This document shows, piece by piece, positions 1 through 8,893 of a stretch of DNA of 45,320 bases (its first letter is position 1; the number at the start of each line of letters is the position of its first letter). The stretch spans positions 1 to 45,320 of the forward strand of contig JAFSNR010000022.1 in NCBI GenBank assembly GCA_017443345.1, in the 5' to 3' direction. This DNA is from Prevotella sp. GTDB taxonomy: Bacteria > Bacteroidota > Bacteroidia > Bacteroidales > Bacteroidaceae. The notes under the pieces were generated by a model, which saw nothing but the letters and a program-made list of their open reading frames with translations, did not search any database and was not told where the DNA came from. Made by a program: the position numbers and the translations under genes.

Positions 1-1
1 G

Positions 2-187
2 GCGCAGCTCGACGAGTTCTACAAGGACTGGTCGCTGACCATCGAGGGGCTTTCGCCCGACGAGAAGAATCTAAAGGAACTCCTCGACTGGGTGAAGGAG
101 CTGACGCCCCTCAAGCGCGAGGACGTCTACACAATCGAGGGTGCGGTGATGAACCGCGAGTACCACCTCACGGGAAATATAATTTAA
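2..187 (+). CDS. C-terminal fragment of an unrecognised protein
   Basis: An open frame enters from the left edge and stops at TAA 185-187, giving 61 residues. The visible part is rich in Lys, Glu and Leu, with segments such as LSPDEKNLKELLDWVKE and EDVYTIEGAVMNREYHL, and looks like a soluble alpha-helical C-terminus. Codon use matches the GC-richer core genes of the window, so it is probably a genuine coding end. I do not recognise the family, and the N-terminal bulk lies outside the window. It is followed by an AT-rich spacer and then the end of a convergent helicase gene. Confidence 0.6.
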   Translation, partial: AQLDEFYKDWSLTIEGLSPDEKNLKELLDWVKELTPLKREDVYTIEGAVMNREYHLTGNII

Positions 188-434
188 TAGACCTAAATAT
201 ATAATTTCTTTACTCTCAATAATCACTTCAAAAACCACCTTTTGTCCGTTGTCCGTTTGTCCGGATAAAACTAGAAAAACATGTTTTGTTGACTGTTGAC
301 TTTGTTGTCTTTGTTGATTTTTCCTCTGAAATTGTGCTTTTTTGCTCAGATAACTCGGAAAAACTCGGAAGAACTCGGAATGTATAATATTAATAATGTA
401 ACTTTGCCGCTGCAAACAAGATAGTGCAGCGGTG
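188..434. repeat. Spacer with three different short tandem repeats
   Basis: No gene is seen in this convergent spacer. It contains TGTCCGT-like units (241-264), GTTGACT/TTGTTG-like units with period 7-8 (284-337), and three copies of AACTCGGAA with period 10 (352-380). It ends with a perfect 8-bp stem (407-414 with 425-432) followed on the plus strand by TGTTATTTTT. The low-complexity units resemble the period 7-8 spacers found between many other genes here. Function unknown. Confidence 0.6.
399..432 (+). promoter_or_regulatory. Promoter-like -7 box followed by a terminator-like hairpin
   Basis: TAACTTTG at 399-406 matches the Bacteroidetes -7 consensus TAnnTTTG. It is followed at once by an 8-bp hairpin (407-414/425-432) and, on the plus strand, a T-rich tract. 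No TTTG box is visible at the expected distance upstream, and the only downstream gene lies on the opposite strand. It may be a chance match, or a short antisense transcript. The hairpin could equally end transcription of the helicase gene, although its T-tract is on the wrong side for that. Confidence 0.25.
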
Positions 435-2180
435 TTATTTTTGCTGGAGCTTTTTGAGGCGGCGGCGGGCGTCGTTGGCGTCGGGGTAGAGTTCGAGGGC
501 TTTCTCGTAGTTGCGGATGGCGGCATCGGTCATGTGCTCGTGTTCGCATTCGCGGCCGAGGATGGTGTATTCGGCTGCGAGGCGCTTCAGGAGTTCGTTC
601 TTCTGGTGGATCTCTTTCTGGAGGGTCTCAACCTCGGCGGCATGTTCGGTCTTCAGGTCTGCCAGCTCCTGCCGCTGGCGGTTGATGATGCCGAGCTTGG
701 AGCGTATATAGCGCTGGATATGGGGCTTCTCGATGTCGTAACGCAGATGGATGGCGGTGAAGAAGTGGCTGAGGAAGTCGGTGAAGTTGCCTTTGTCGAA
801 GGCTCTGACGGCATCGCGGTATTCGCGGTCGGCCTTGCCTTCCTCGAGTGCCTGGGCGATGAGCCGCTGGTCGTTGTAACGATTGGCAAACTGCACGACC
901 TCTGCGCGCACGAAGATGTCGCTCTGACGGAGGGGCGCCTTGAGGGTGATGCCTTGGAGCGAGGTGCAGCGGGAGAGGGCGACGTAGGTCTGTCCGCCAG
1001 CGAAGGCGCCTCCGCCTCCGAAGTCGATGGACACCTGGTTGAACGTCAGTCCCTGGCTCTTATGGACGGTGATGGCCCAGGCGAGTCGGATGGGGAACTG
1101 GGTGTAGGTGCCGAGCAGCTCTTCCTCGATCTTCTGTTCCTTCTCGTTGAAGGTGTAGCGCATGTTCTCCCAGACTTCGCGCTCGACGTCGTGCTCGAGG
1201 CCTTCCTCAGTGATGATGCCGATGAGTCCGTCTTCCTCGTCGATATAGTCGATGACGCCGAGGGTGCCGTTCACCCAGCGCTTGTCCTTGTCGTTCTTGA
1301 TGAAGATGACCTGTGCGCCTGGCTTGAGCTGGAGTTCCATCGGCGTGGGCAGGGAGGTCTCGGGGAAGTCGCCCTTGATGACGCCTGTGAAGGTGGTGGG
1401 CTGGCCTTCGAGTTCGGCGAGGTGCTGTTCGTTGGTGTAGTCGACGATGTCGCGGCGGGTGGCGAGGGTGATGCTCATCGTCCCTTGTGGTGGAGTTGGC
1501 ATTACCCTTGCGTTGAGGGCTTGGAGATCGGCCGGGGTGGCGGTGTTGTTGCGGATGCGGTCGAGGATGGCGATGAAGTTGCTGTCGGTCTGGCGATAGA
1601 CCTTGCGGAGCTCGATGGAGACGATGGGCATCTGCTGCCACACCTTCGCGTTGAAGAAATAGGAGCTGGGGTAGAAGGGCTGCAGCAGTTGGCGGTCTTC
1701 GTCCTTGAGCACGGGTTCCAACTGGTAGATGTCGCCCACGAGCAGCAGCTGTTTGCCACCAAAGGGCTCGGGGTTGCGGGTGTAGATGCGCAGCACCTTG
1801 TCGATGAAGTCGATGATATCGGCACGTACCATCGAGATCTCGTCGATGATGATGAGCTCGACCTCGCGGATGAGTTTGCGCTGGGCTCCCGTGTACTTCA
1901 GGGTCTCCTTGATATGGCGGTAGCTGTAGCGCGAGTCGTTGGGCAGCAGGGGGAAGAAGGGCAGACGGAAGAAGCTGTGGAGGGTGGAGCCTCCGGCATT
2001 GATGGCAGCGATACCCGTCGGCGCGAGGATGACATGCTTCTTCTTCGTGTGGCTGGCCACGTAACGGAGGAACGTAGACTTACCCGTCCCTGCCTTTCCC
2101 GTGAGAAAGAGCGAGCGACGGGTATAGTTGATGATCTGGAGGGCGTCCTGCCACTCCTTGTTATCGAGATCGAGTTCCAT
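435..2180 (-). CDS. PIF1/RecD-like DNA helicase with TPR-like tail
   Basis: A 581-residue superfamily 1 helicase of the PIF1/RecD2 type, presumably an ATP-driven DNA unwinding motor in the cytoplasm. Walker A is GKAGTGKS at residues 28-35 and Walker B is LIIIDEISM at 109-117. VGDIYQLEPV follows as motif III, and the C-terminal helicase motifs include TVHKSQGLTF and ALSRC. After the helicase core there is a charged coiled-coil stretch and a single TPR-like unit (roughly residues 545-575). The start codon overlaps the stop of the penicillin-binding protein gene by one base (TAATG), which indicates translational coupling and places it last in the lpx-mia-pbp operon. The family assignment is firm; the physiological substrate is not known. 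Confidence 0.9.
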   Translation of the reverse strand: MELDLDNKEWQDALQIINYTRRSLFLTGKAGTGKSTFLRYVASHTKKKHVILAPTGIAAINAGGSTLHSFFRLPFFPLLPNDSRYSYRHIKETLKYTGAQRKLIREVELIIIDEISMVRADIIDFIDKVLRIYTRNPEPFGGKQLLLVGDIYQLEPVLKDEDRQLLQPFYPSSYFFNAKVWQQMPIVSIELRKVYRQTDSNFIAILDRIRNNTATPADLQALNARVMPTPPQGTMSITLATRRDIVDYTNEQHLAELEGQPTTFTGVIKGDFPETSLPTPMELQLKPGAQVIFIKNDKDKRWVNGTLGVIDYIDEEDGLIGIITEEGLEHDVEREVWENMRYTFNEKEQKIEEELLGTYTQFPIRLAWAITVHKSQGLTFNQVSIDFGGGGAFAGGQTYVALSRCTSLQGITLKAPLRQSDIFVRAEVVQFANRYNDQRLIAQALEEGKADREYRDAVRAFDKGNFTDFLSHFFTAIHLRYDIEKPHIQRYIRSKLGIINRQRQELADLKTEHAAEVETLQKEIHQKNELLKRLAAEYTILGRECEHEHMTDAAIRNYEKALELYPDANDARRRLKKLQQK

Positions 2181-4657
2181 TAATCTTCCTTCGTGGCGTC
2201 AGCGTTTTGCAGGGGTGTATGGGTGTTGTCGGCATTCTCGGGCTCAGGATCCTTTACGGGGCGTTGCAGCGGGTTGCCGAAGTCGTCGTAGAAGATGGCC
2301 TCACCGTCGGTCTCTACAGCGAGCGAGTCGACGCCGATGGAGTCGGAGTCGGCTGGTGCCTGGAAGTAACCGCCGCAGTCGTACATGTCGCTGGAGAGGT
2401 CAGCCTGGTGGGGCTGGGCAAACTTCGCACGATACTGCTTGAAGGCGGGGTCGTTGAGTACCGAGCCGAGGAAGTAGCCGCAGATGGGGAGTGCCGTGCG
2501 GTTACCCTGTCCGAGCATACCCGTGCGGAAATGGATGGAACGGTATTCACCACCTACCCAGGCGCCAACGACGAGGCGGGGCGTGACGCCGATGAACCAG
2601 GCATCGGAATGGTTGTTGGAGGTTCCAGTCTTGCCGCCGAAGTCGGTATCGGCAGCCTTGTCGTAGCCGACGAATCCCATCAGGCGCGAGCTGGTGCCGC
2701 TCATGCCACCCTTCAGCAGCTGCTGCACGAGGAAGGCGGAGCGATAGGGGATGGCCTGCTTGGTCTCGGTGGGTGCCTTGAAGATGACGTTGCCGTCGCG
2801 ATCCTCAATCTTCGCTACGAGCACGGGGTCGATCTGTCCACCGTCGTTCACTGGTGTACAATAGGCGTCGACCATCTCGAGAAGGTTCACGTCGCTGGCT
2901 CCGAGGGTGAGCGACGGGGTGGGGTCGAGCTTGGACTTGATGCCCATCTTATGGGCTGTGCTAACGATGTTGTCGATGCCACACTCCTGACCCAGACGGA
3001 CGGCTACGGAGTTGATACTCATGGCGAAGGCCTGCTTCAGCGTGATGTTGACGTTGGAGAAACGGCCATCGGCATTGTGGGGTGCCCAGGTCACTTCCTT
3101 ACCATCCTGCATCACTTTCATGGCGAAGTATTCGTCCTTACGCGTGTCGCAGGGCGTGACACCCTGGTTCATCGCCTCGGTATAGACGAAGAGCTTGAAG
3201 GTGGAACCAGGCTGGCGCATGGCCGTCACCTTGTCGTACTTCCATGAGTGGAAATCGATGTCGCCCACCCAGGCCTTCACATGACCTGTCTGTGGCTCCA
3301 TCGCCACGAAGCCGCAGTGCATGAAGTGCACCATGTAGCGGATGGAGTCCATCGTCGACAGTTCCTTCTCCACGCGGCCCTGCTCGTAGTCGAACACCTT
3401 CACCTTGTGGGGCAGGTTCAGATAGTAGTTGATGGAGTCCTCGTTGCCGTTGTATTTCTTGGAGAGGTATTTGTAGACGGGCTGTCGCTTGGCGATGTCC
3501 TCGATGAAGTTCTTGATCTCCACATGGCGCTCGTCCTGCCAGGGGTTGGTCGAGCCCCAGTGGGCGTTGAAGGACTGCTGCACCTGCTTCATCTGCTTGA
3601 AGGCGGCTTCCTCGGCATATTTCTGCATGCGCGAGTCGAGCGTCGTGTAGATTTTCAGACCTTCGGTATAGAGGGCGTTGCGGTTGTCGAAATACTCCTC
3701 GCACCAGTCCTTCAGGTAGTCGGCAACAGCCTCGCGGAAATAGTTGGCATCGCCGTCGTAGGCTGACTCGACGCTGTAGTCGAGCTTGATCTCGCGCTGT
3801 TTCAGTGAGTCGCATTCTGCCTCGGTGAGGTCGCCGTGCTGCTTCATGAGGTCGAGCACTATGTTGCGACGCTTCTGTGCGTTATCGGGGTTGATGAGGG
3901 GGTTGTAGTAGGTGGTGGCTTTGAGCATACCCACGAGGATGGCGGCGTTCTCGGGCGTCAGATCCTTGGGTGCACAGCCGAAGTAGGTCTTGCAGGCGGT
4001 CTTGATGCCGAAGGCGTTCGAGCCGAAGTCGACGGTGTTGGCATACTGCGTCAGGATCTCATTCTTCGTGAAGAAGAACTCGAGCTTGTAGGCCGTGATC
4101 CACTCCTTGCTCTTCATGATAAGCATCTTGAGGCCTGGGATGTTGCCCAGCAGTCCAGTGGAGTATTCGGAGCGTGTGCGGAAGAGGTTCTTGGCCAGCT
4201 GTTGGGTGATGGTGGAGGCGCCTCGTGCATCGCGATGCAGGATATACTCCTTGGCTACGGCTACGAAGGCAGTATAGTCGATGCCGTGATGATGGTAGAA
4301 TCGCTCGTCCTCTGTGTCGATGAGGGCTTTCCAGAACACGGGGTTCACCTCTTCGTAAGTGACGGGTGTGCGGTTCTCGCTGAAGAACTTGCCAATCAAC
4401 TTGCCGTCGGCACTGTAGATCATCGATGCTGCCGCAGGGCGCTTGTTCTTAATGGTCGACATGGAGGGCGACTTGCCGAAGAGCCACAGGAAATTGATGT
4501 CGACGGCTCCCAGATAGAGGAAGAAAGCGACGATCAGGGAGACGATGGCCGCCAGGGTCTTGACGTACCAGGGGCGACCTTTATAGAGGCTCTTATACCA
4601 AGGCCAGATGCCTTTGATCTTTTTCATGATGGGCTGTGCCCACGCGTATTTGCTCAT
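2180..4657 (-). CDS. Class A penicillin-binding protein (PBP1A family)
   Basis: An 825-residue bifunctional murein synthase. A short cytoplasmic N-terminus is followed by one membrane anchor (about residues 33-52) and a glycosyltransferase family 51 domain with EDERF at 116-120 and GASTITQQLAKNLF at 146-159. The transpeptidase domain has the serine motif STFK near residue 480, SIN near 545 and KTG at 676-678. It polymerises lipid II and crosslinks peptidoglycan on the periplasmic side. The C-terminal 100 residues are acidic and low in complexity. It lies 12 bp downstream of miaA and overlaps the helicase start by one base. ATG at 4657 is used here; an internal Met at codon 11 is an alternative. 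Confidence 0.95.
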   Translation of the reverse strand: MSKYAWAQPIMKKIKGIWPWYKSLYKGRPWYVKTLAAIVSLIVAFFLYLGAVDINFLWLFGKSPSMSTIKNKRPAAASMIYSADGKLIGKFFSENRTPVTYEEVNPVFWKALIDTEDERFYHHHGIDYTAFVAVAKEYILHRDARGASTITQQLAKNLFRTRSEYSTGLLGNIPGLKMLIMKSKEWITAYKLEFFFTKNEILTQYANTVDFGSNAFGIKTACKTYFGCAPKDLTPENAAILVGMLKATTYYNPLINPDNAQKRRNIVLDLMKQHGDLTEAECDSLKQREIKLDYSVESAYDGDANYFREAVADYLKDWCEEYFDNRNALYTEGLKIYTTLDSRMQKYAEEAAFKQMKQVQQSFNAHWGSTNPWQDERHVEIKNFIEDIAKRQPVYKYLSKKYNGNEDSINYYLNLPHKVKVFDYEQGRVEKELSTMDSIRYMVHFMHCGFVAMEPQTGHVKAWVGDIDFHSWKYDKVTAMRQPGSTFKLFVYTEAMNQGVTPCDTRKDEYFAMKVMQDGKEVTWAPHNADGRFSNVNITLKQAFAMSINSVAVRLGQECGIDNIVSTAHKMGIKSKLDPTPSLTLGASDVNLLEMVDAYCTPVNDGGQIDPVLVAKIEDRDGNVIFKAPTETKQAIPYRSAFLVQQLLKGGMSGTSSRLMGFVGYDKAADTDFGGKTGTSNNHSDAWFIGVTPRLVVGAWVGGEYRSIHFRTGMLGQGNRTALPICGYFLGSVLNDPAFKQYRAKFAQPHQADLSSDMYDCGGYFQAPADSDSIGVDSLAVETDGEAIFYDDFGNPLQRPVKDPEPENADNTHTPLQNADATKED

Positions 4658-4669
4658 TGTAACTGATTT

Positions 4670-5569
4670 TTAGTTTTGTTGCTCAATATAACTGATGATC
4701 TCTTCTTTGTCGTCGGGGTGGAACCAGCGGATCTGTTCGTCCTTCTTGTACCACGTCAGCTGCTTGCGGGCGTAGCGGCGGGTGTTGCCCTTGATGCGCT
4801 CGACGGCCTCGTGGAGGGTAAACTTGCCTTTCAGGTATTCGAACAGCTCCTTGTAGCCCACGGTGTTCAGGGCATTGACCTCGCGTTTGGGGTACATCTC
4901 CTTCGCCTCCTCAAGCAGTCCGTCCTTCATCATTTTGTCGACGCGGCGGTTGATGCGCTTGTAGAGTTCCTCACGCGGACGTGTCAGTCCGATCTTGATG
5001 ATGCGGAAGGGGCGAACTTTCTTTTCCTGTGTACGGAAGGATGAGTAGGGCTTGCCCGTCATCACACAGATCTCGAGGGCATGGACCACGCGACGGGGAT
5101 TCTGCTTGTCGACTATCTCATAGTATTCGGGATCGCGCTGGCGCAGCTCTTCGCAGAGGCTTTCGAGACCCTCCATGAGGAGACGTTTCTTCAGCGTCTC
5201 ACGCGTTTCGTCGTCGACGGTGGGAATGTCGTCGATGCCATTGCAGACGGCATCGATATACATCATGCTGCCGCCTGAGAGTAGGGCATAGTCGCTGGTC
5301 TTGAAGATATCGTCGAGCAGGGAGAGTACCTGTTGCTCATAAAGCGAGGCGCTGTAGTAATCGTCCATACCCAGTGTGCCAACAAAGTAGTGCTTGACTT
5401 CACTCATCTGTTTGTTGGACGGGCGGGCCGTGCCGATTTTCAGTTCTCTGTAAATCTGTCGTGAGTCAGCGTTGATGATGGGGGTGTTGAAGTGTTTCGC
5501 CAGATCCATGCACAATGCCGTCTTTCCGACTGCAGTAGGCCCCGTGATGACTATCAGCGTCTTTTCCAA
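4670..5569 (-). CDS. miaA: tRNA dimethylallyltransferase
   Basis: A 299-residue enzyme that transfers a dimethylallyl group to A37 of tRNAs reading UNN codons. The P-loop GPTAVGKT is at residues 10-17, [16 protein letters not shown] follows, and the C-terminal KQLTWYKKD segment is typical of MiaA. Length is normal. The start is unusual: no ATG precedes the P-loop in this frame, and the first plausible initiator is TTG at 5567-5569, nine bases after the lpxA stop; the next Met is well inside the domain. The gene is tightly packed between lpxA and the PBP gene and surely co-transcribed with them. Confidence 0.95.
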   Translation of the reverse strand: MEKTLIVITGPTAVGKTALCMDLAKHFNTPIINADSRQIYRELKIGTARPSNKQMSEVKHYFVGTLGMDDYYSASLYEQQVLSLLDDIFKTSDYALLSGGSMMYIDAVCNGIDDIPTVDDETRETLKKRLLMEGLESLCEELRQRDPEYYEIVDKQNPRRVVHALEICVMTGKPYSSFRTQEKKVRPFRIIKIGLTRPREELYKRINRRVDKMMKDGLLEEAKEMYPKREVNALNTVGYKELFEYLKGKFTLHEAVERIKGNTRRYARKQLTWYKKDEQIRWFHPDDKEEIISYIEQQN

Positions 5570-5578
5570 ATGAATTGA

Positions 5579-6352
5579 TTATCGGATGATGCCGCGTTTT
5601 GAATTCTCGATGAACGAGCAGATGTACTCCACCTCCTTGCTGTCGGGGAACTGTTCACGAGCCATAGCTACACCGTCTTTCAGTACCCCCTGGGAGTAGA
5701 TGATGCGGTAAGCTTCGTGGATGGCCTCGATGGTCTCGCGTGGGAAGCCGCGACGACGGAGTCCTACCAGGTTGACGCCAGCATAGCGAACGGGCTCCTT
5801 GCCTGCGATGACATAGGGAGGAATGTCCTGACTGGTGCGCGAGCCACCCTGGAACATGATATAGCTGCCCACCTTACAGAACTGGTGGAAGAGGCAGGTG
5901 GCCGAGATGATGGCGAAGTCGTCGACCTCGACCTCTCCAGCAAACTTCGTGGAGTTGCCGATGATGCATCCATTACCAATCACACAGTCGTGAGCCACGT
6001 GCATGTTCTCCATCAGCAGGTTGCCATTACCGATCACCGTCTTACCCTTCGAAGCGGTACCACGACTGATGGTGACATTCTCGCGGATGGAGTTGTTGTC
6101 GCCGATTTCGCAGATGGTCTCTTCGCCACGGAACTTCAAATCCTGCGGTTTCGTAGAGATACTGGCTCCAGGGAAGAACTCGTTGCCGTTGCCGATGCGT
6201 GCACCGAAGTGGATGGTCACATTGTTGAGTAAATGATTGTTGTCGCCAATGACCACATTCTTGTCGATCACACAGAAAGGACCGATGATGTTTCCGTCGC
6301 CCAACTTGGCCTCAGGGTCAACAACTGCTAAAGGATGTATCTGGTTTGCCAT
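5579..6352 (-). CDS. lpxA: Acyl-ACP--UDP-N-acetylglucosamine O-acyltransferase
   Basis: A 257-residue left-handed beta-helix acyltransferase that starts lipid A synthesis by placing an R-3-hydroxyacyl chain on UDP-GlcNAc in the cytoplasm. Hexapeptide repeats run from residue 10 to about 185. The catalytic His lies in ENMHVAHDCVIGNG, the region of E. coli His125, and a helical C-terminal tail follows. The length equals that of typical LpxA. It sits downstream of lpxC/fabZ, separated by a 57-bp tandem-repeat spacer, and nine bases upstream of miaA. Having lpxD, lpxC, fabZ and lpxA together gives the first committed steps of lipid A synthesis in one operon. Confidence 0.97.
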   Translation of the reverse strand: MANQIHPLAVVDPEAKLGDGNIIGPFCVIDKNVVIGDNNHLLNNVTIHFGARIGNGNEFFPGASISTKPQDLKFRGEETICEIGDNNSIRENVTISRGTASKGKTVIGNGNLLMENMHVAHDCVIGNGCIIGNSTKFAGEVEVDDFAIISATCLFHQFCKVGSYIMFQGGSRTSQDIPPYVIAGKEPVRYAGVNLVGLRRRGFPRETIEAIHEAYRIIYSQGVLKDGVAMAREQFPDSKEVEYICSFIENSKRGIIR

Positions 6353-6409
6353 ATTTCAATATTTCAATTCTTCAATATTTCAATTCTTCAATATTTCAAT
6401 TCTTCAATT
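6353..6409. repeat. Period-8 tandem repeat spacer (ATTCTTCA/ATATTTCA)
   Basis: The whole gap between lpxC/fabZ and lpxA consists of alternating 8-mers ATATTTCA and ATTCTTCA, about seven units. On the coding (minus) strand it reads TGAAGAAT/TGAAATAT, purine-rich, ending just before the lpxA ATG. No hairpin or promoter box is seen in it. Confidence 0.85.
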
Positions 6410-7792
6410 CTATTTGTTCTTAACAATCTGAGCGGTGAAGGTGGCTTCGGCCACGATATGGTCGCCTACGAAGATATAGCCTTTCATCGAAGATATACCG
6501 TGACGAACGGGCGCCAGCAGCTCGACCTTGAAGATCAGCGTATCGCCAGGAACAACCTTCTGACGGAACTTCACACCGTCGATCTTCATGAAGTAGGTAG
6601 ACCAGCGCTCAGGCTCCTCGAGGGTGTTCAGTACCAGCAGACCGCCACACTGAGCCATCGCCTCGATCTGGAGCACGCCAGGCATGACGGGCTCCTGTGG
6701 AAAGTGACCCTGGAAGAAAGGCTCGTTGGACGTGATGTTCTTGATACCCACGATGGTGTTGGCTCCCAGTTCCACGACCTTGTCGACCAACTGCATCGGA
6801 TAGCGGTGGGGCAGGAGCTCGCGGATGCGGTTCACGTCCATGATCGGCTCCTCGTTCGGATCGTAGATAGGCGCCTGGATCTCGTGCTTGCGGATCTCCT
6901 TACGCATCAGACGGGCGAACTTGTTGTTGATGGTGTGACCAGGGCGGGTGGCGATGATACGACCCTTGATGGGTTTGCCGATGAGGGCCATGTCGCCAAT
7001 GATGTCGAGCAGCTTGTGACGTGTGCACTCATTCTCCCACTGCAGCGGCTTGTGCTGGATATAGCCGAGGTCGGTAGCATCGCGATGCTCTACGTGTAGC
7101 ATATCAGCCAGCATGTCGAGGCGCTCCTGTGTGGTCTGCCGCTCGTAGATGACGATGGCATTGTCGAGGTCACCACCCTTGATCAGGTTAGCCTGCAACA
7201 AGGGCTCGATGTCGCGAACGAAGACAAACGTACGGGCACTGGCGATCTCAGAGATGTAATCCTGCTGATTGTCGAGAGTCGCAAACTGACTGTTGATGAA
7301 CTTAGACTCGAAGGAGCACATGGCTGTCAGCGAGAAGGAGTCGTCGGGGAGGATAGTGATGCAAGAGCCACTCTGCTCGTCCTTCACCTCGATCTTCTTA
7401 CGGATGATATAGTAGTCCTTCGGTGCGTTCTGCTCTTCGACGCCCACCTCCTGGATCTTCTCCACATACTTGATGGCTGAACCATCGAGGATGGGGAACT
7501 CGGGACCATTGACCTGAATCAGACAGTTGTCGATGCCCAGTGCGTAGAGGGCTGAGAGTCCGTGCTCTACTGTAGAGATACGAGCGTCACCCTTGCCAAG
7601 CACCGTACCACGCTGGGTGTCGATCACATTCTCAGCAATGGCGTCAATGACGGGCTGACCTTCGAGGTCGATGCGCTGGATCTTATAGCCTGAATTCTCA
7701 GGGCCGGGGTTGAATGTCACAGTCAGGTTCAAACCTGTATGCAGTCCCTTGCCAAACAAAGAGAAACTGCCTTTAAGAGTTTTCTGCTTCAT
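6410..7792 (-). CDS. lpxC/fabZ: Bifunctional UDP-3-O-acyl-GlcNAc deacetylase / 3-hydroxyacyl-ACP dehydratase
   Basis: A 460-residue fusion characteristic of Bacteroidetes. Residues 1 to about 305 are LpxC, the zinc deacetylase committing lipid A synthesis, with the zinc-binding TVEHGLSALYALG and the C-terminal motif around NECTRHKLLDIIGDMALIG. Residues from about 310 on are FabZ, with LLPHRYPMQLVDKV and the catalytic HFPQEPVMPGVLQIEAMAQ. The two halves compete for or share 3-hydroxyacyl-ACP pools, so the fusion may balance lipid A and fatty-acid synthesis (inference). It starts three bases after the lpxD stop, so it is co-transcribed with it. ATG at 7792 is the natural start. Confidence 0.97.
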   Translation of the reverse strand: MKQKTLKGSFSLFGKGLHTGLNLTVTFNPGPENSGYKIQRIDLEGQPVIDAIAENVIDTQRGTVLGKGDARISTVEHGLSALYALGIDNCLIQVNGPEFPILDGSAIKYVEKIQEVGVEEQNAPKDYYIIRKKIEVKDEQSGSCITILPDDSFSLTAMCSFESKFINSQFATLDNQQDYISEIASARTFVFVRDIEPLLQANLIKGGDLDNAIVIYERQTTQERLDMLADMLHVEHRDATDLGYIQHKPLQWENECTRHKLLDIIGDMALIGKPIKGRIIATRPGHTINNKFARLMRKEIRKHEIQAPIYDPNEEPIMDVNRIRELLPHRYPMQLVDKVVELGANTIVGIKNITSNEPFFQGHFPQEPVMPGVLQIEAMAQCGGLLVLNTLEEPERWSTYFMKIDGVKFRQKVVPGDTLIFKVELLAPVRHGISSMKGYIFVGDHIVAEATFTAQIVKNK

Positions 7793-7795
7793 ATT

Positions 7796-8845
7796 TTAAG
7801 TTTCAATTGTAATCTTCTCACGGAGTTCCTTGAGTTCGCGTTCAAGCGTTGCTATCTGGCGATACATATCGGGCAACTTGGAGTAAATGGCCTTGGCCTT
7901 GAAGAACATCTTTGGATCCATAGCAGGAGAGCCGATGAGTGACTCACCGTTGCCATTCGTATTCTTGATGACACCACACTGGGCACCCACGAAGGTCTTG
8001 TCGGCTACTTGGATGTGTCCAGAGAAACCAGCCTGTCCACCAACCATGCACCAGGCACCAATCTTCGTAGAGCCTGCCATACCCACCTGAGCAGACATGA
8101 CGGTGTTCTCGCCAATCTCGCAGTTGTGGGCTACCTGAATCAGGTTATCGAGTTTCACACCCTTGTGGATGGTCGTCTGTCCCATCGTCGAGCGGTCTAT
8201 GCAGGTGTTGGCACCAATCTCCACATCGTCCTCAATGACTACGATGCCAATCTGTGGAATCTTGTCGTATCCACCGGTGTTAGGTGCGAAACCGAAGCCG
8301 TCAGCGCCAATGACGCTTCCTGCATGAATTGTCACATTATTTCCTAATTTGCATCCTTGGTAGATCGTGACGTTCGGATAGAGGATACATTTCTCACCTA
8401 TGGTGACACCGTCACCAATGACGGTATGCGGATAGACCTGAGACCCCTTTCCTAAGACAGCCCCGTCGCCGATATAGGCAAAGGCACCCACGTAGACATC
8501 ATCGCCGATCTGTGCCTTTGGAGAGATATAGGCTAGGGAGTCAATCCCTTTCTTGGCAGGTTTCATCGACTCGTAGAACTGCAGCAGCTTGGCTACGCAC
8601 TCGTAGGCATTCTTCACGCGTATGAGCGTAGCGCTGACGGGCTTCTCCAGCTCGACATCTTCGTTGATGAGTACAACGCTCGACTTGGTGTCGTAAATGT
8701 AATGGGTATATTTCGGATTCGACAGGAAGGAGATGGCTCCAGGCACTCCTTCTTCGATTTTCGCGAAGGTCGTAACGGCTGCATTCTCGTCGCCTTCCAC
8801 TCTTCCCTGAATCAATTCTGCAATCTGTTTTGCTGTAAATTCCAT
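7796..8845 (-). CDS. lpxD: UDP-3-O-(3-hydroxyacyl)glucosamine N-acyltransferase
   Basis: A 349-residue hexapeptide-repeat acyltransferase of lipid A synthesis. It has an N-terminal uridine-binding domain ([14 protein letters not shown]), a beta-helix with the family signature VIGADGFGF, the catalytic-region His in [12 protein letters not shown], and a C-terminal helical extension. The start is set at ATG 8845 because family members begin MEFTA. The frame is open further upstream to 8890, but that stretch overlaps a TATCTTTG promoter box at 8879-8886 and so cannot be part of the message. The gene leads into lpxC/fabZ, lpxA and miaA. Confidence 0.96.
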   Translation of the reverse strand: MEFTAKQIAELIQGRVEGDENAAVTTFAKIEEGVPGAISFLSNPKYTHYIYDTKSSVVLINEDVELEKPVSATLIRVKNAYECVAKLLQFYESMKPAKKGIDSLAYISPKAQIGDDVYVGAFAYIGDGAVLGKGSQVYPHTVIGDGVTIGEKCILYPNVTIYQGCKLGNNVTIHAGSVIGADGFGFAPNTGGYDKIPQIGIVVIEDDVEIGANTCIDRSTMGQTTIHKGVKLDNLIQVAHNCEIGENTVMSAQVGMAGSTKIGAWCMVGGQAGFSGHIQVADKTFVGAQCGVIKNTNGNGESLIGSPAMDPKMFFKAKAIYSKLPDMYRQIATLERELKELREKITIET

Positions 8846-8878
8846 ATCGTTGAAATCAGTTTCATACAAATAATGCTG

Positions 8879-8886
8879 CAAAGATA
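8879..8886 (-). promoter_or_regulatory. Bacteroidetes -7 box upstream of lpxD
   Basis: TATCTTTG on the minus strand, 33 bases before the lpxD ATG and just inside the intergenic gap after the HD gene (stop at 8894). It matches TAnnTTTG exactly. No clear TTTG lies at the expected 19-21 bp upstream. It suggests the lpx genes can be transcribed independently of the HD phosphohydrolase. Confidence 0.6.
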
Positions 8887-8893
8887 GCAAAAA

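Noticed and set aside
352-380. AACTCGGAA triple repeat as iterons or a CRISPR array
   Set aside because: Units are contiguous with no spacers and no replication or cas gene is nearby; it fits the general spacer repeats.
432-2183. 583-codon plus-strand open frame opposite the helicase gene
   Set aside because: Its protein is a Val/Leu/Glu/Asp-rich shadow caused by high-GC third positions; the minus-strand frame has all helicase motifs.
7796-8890. LpxD starting at 8890 with 15 extra residues
   Set aside because: The extension overlaps a consensus promoter box at 8879-8886, and the family N-terminus MEFTA begins at 8845.
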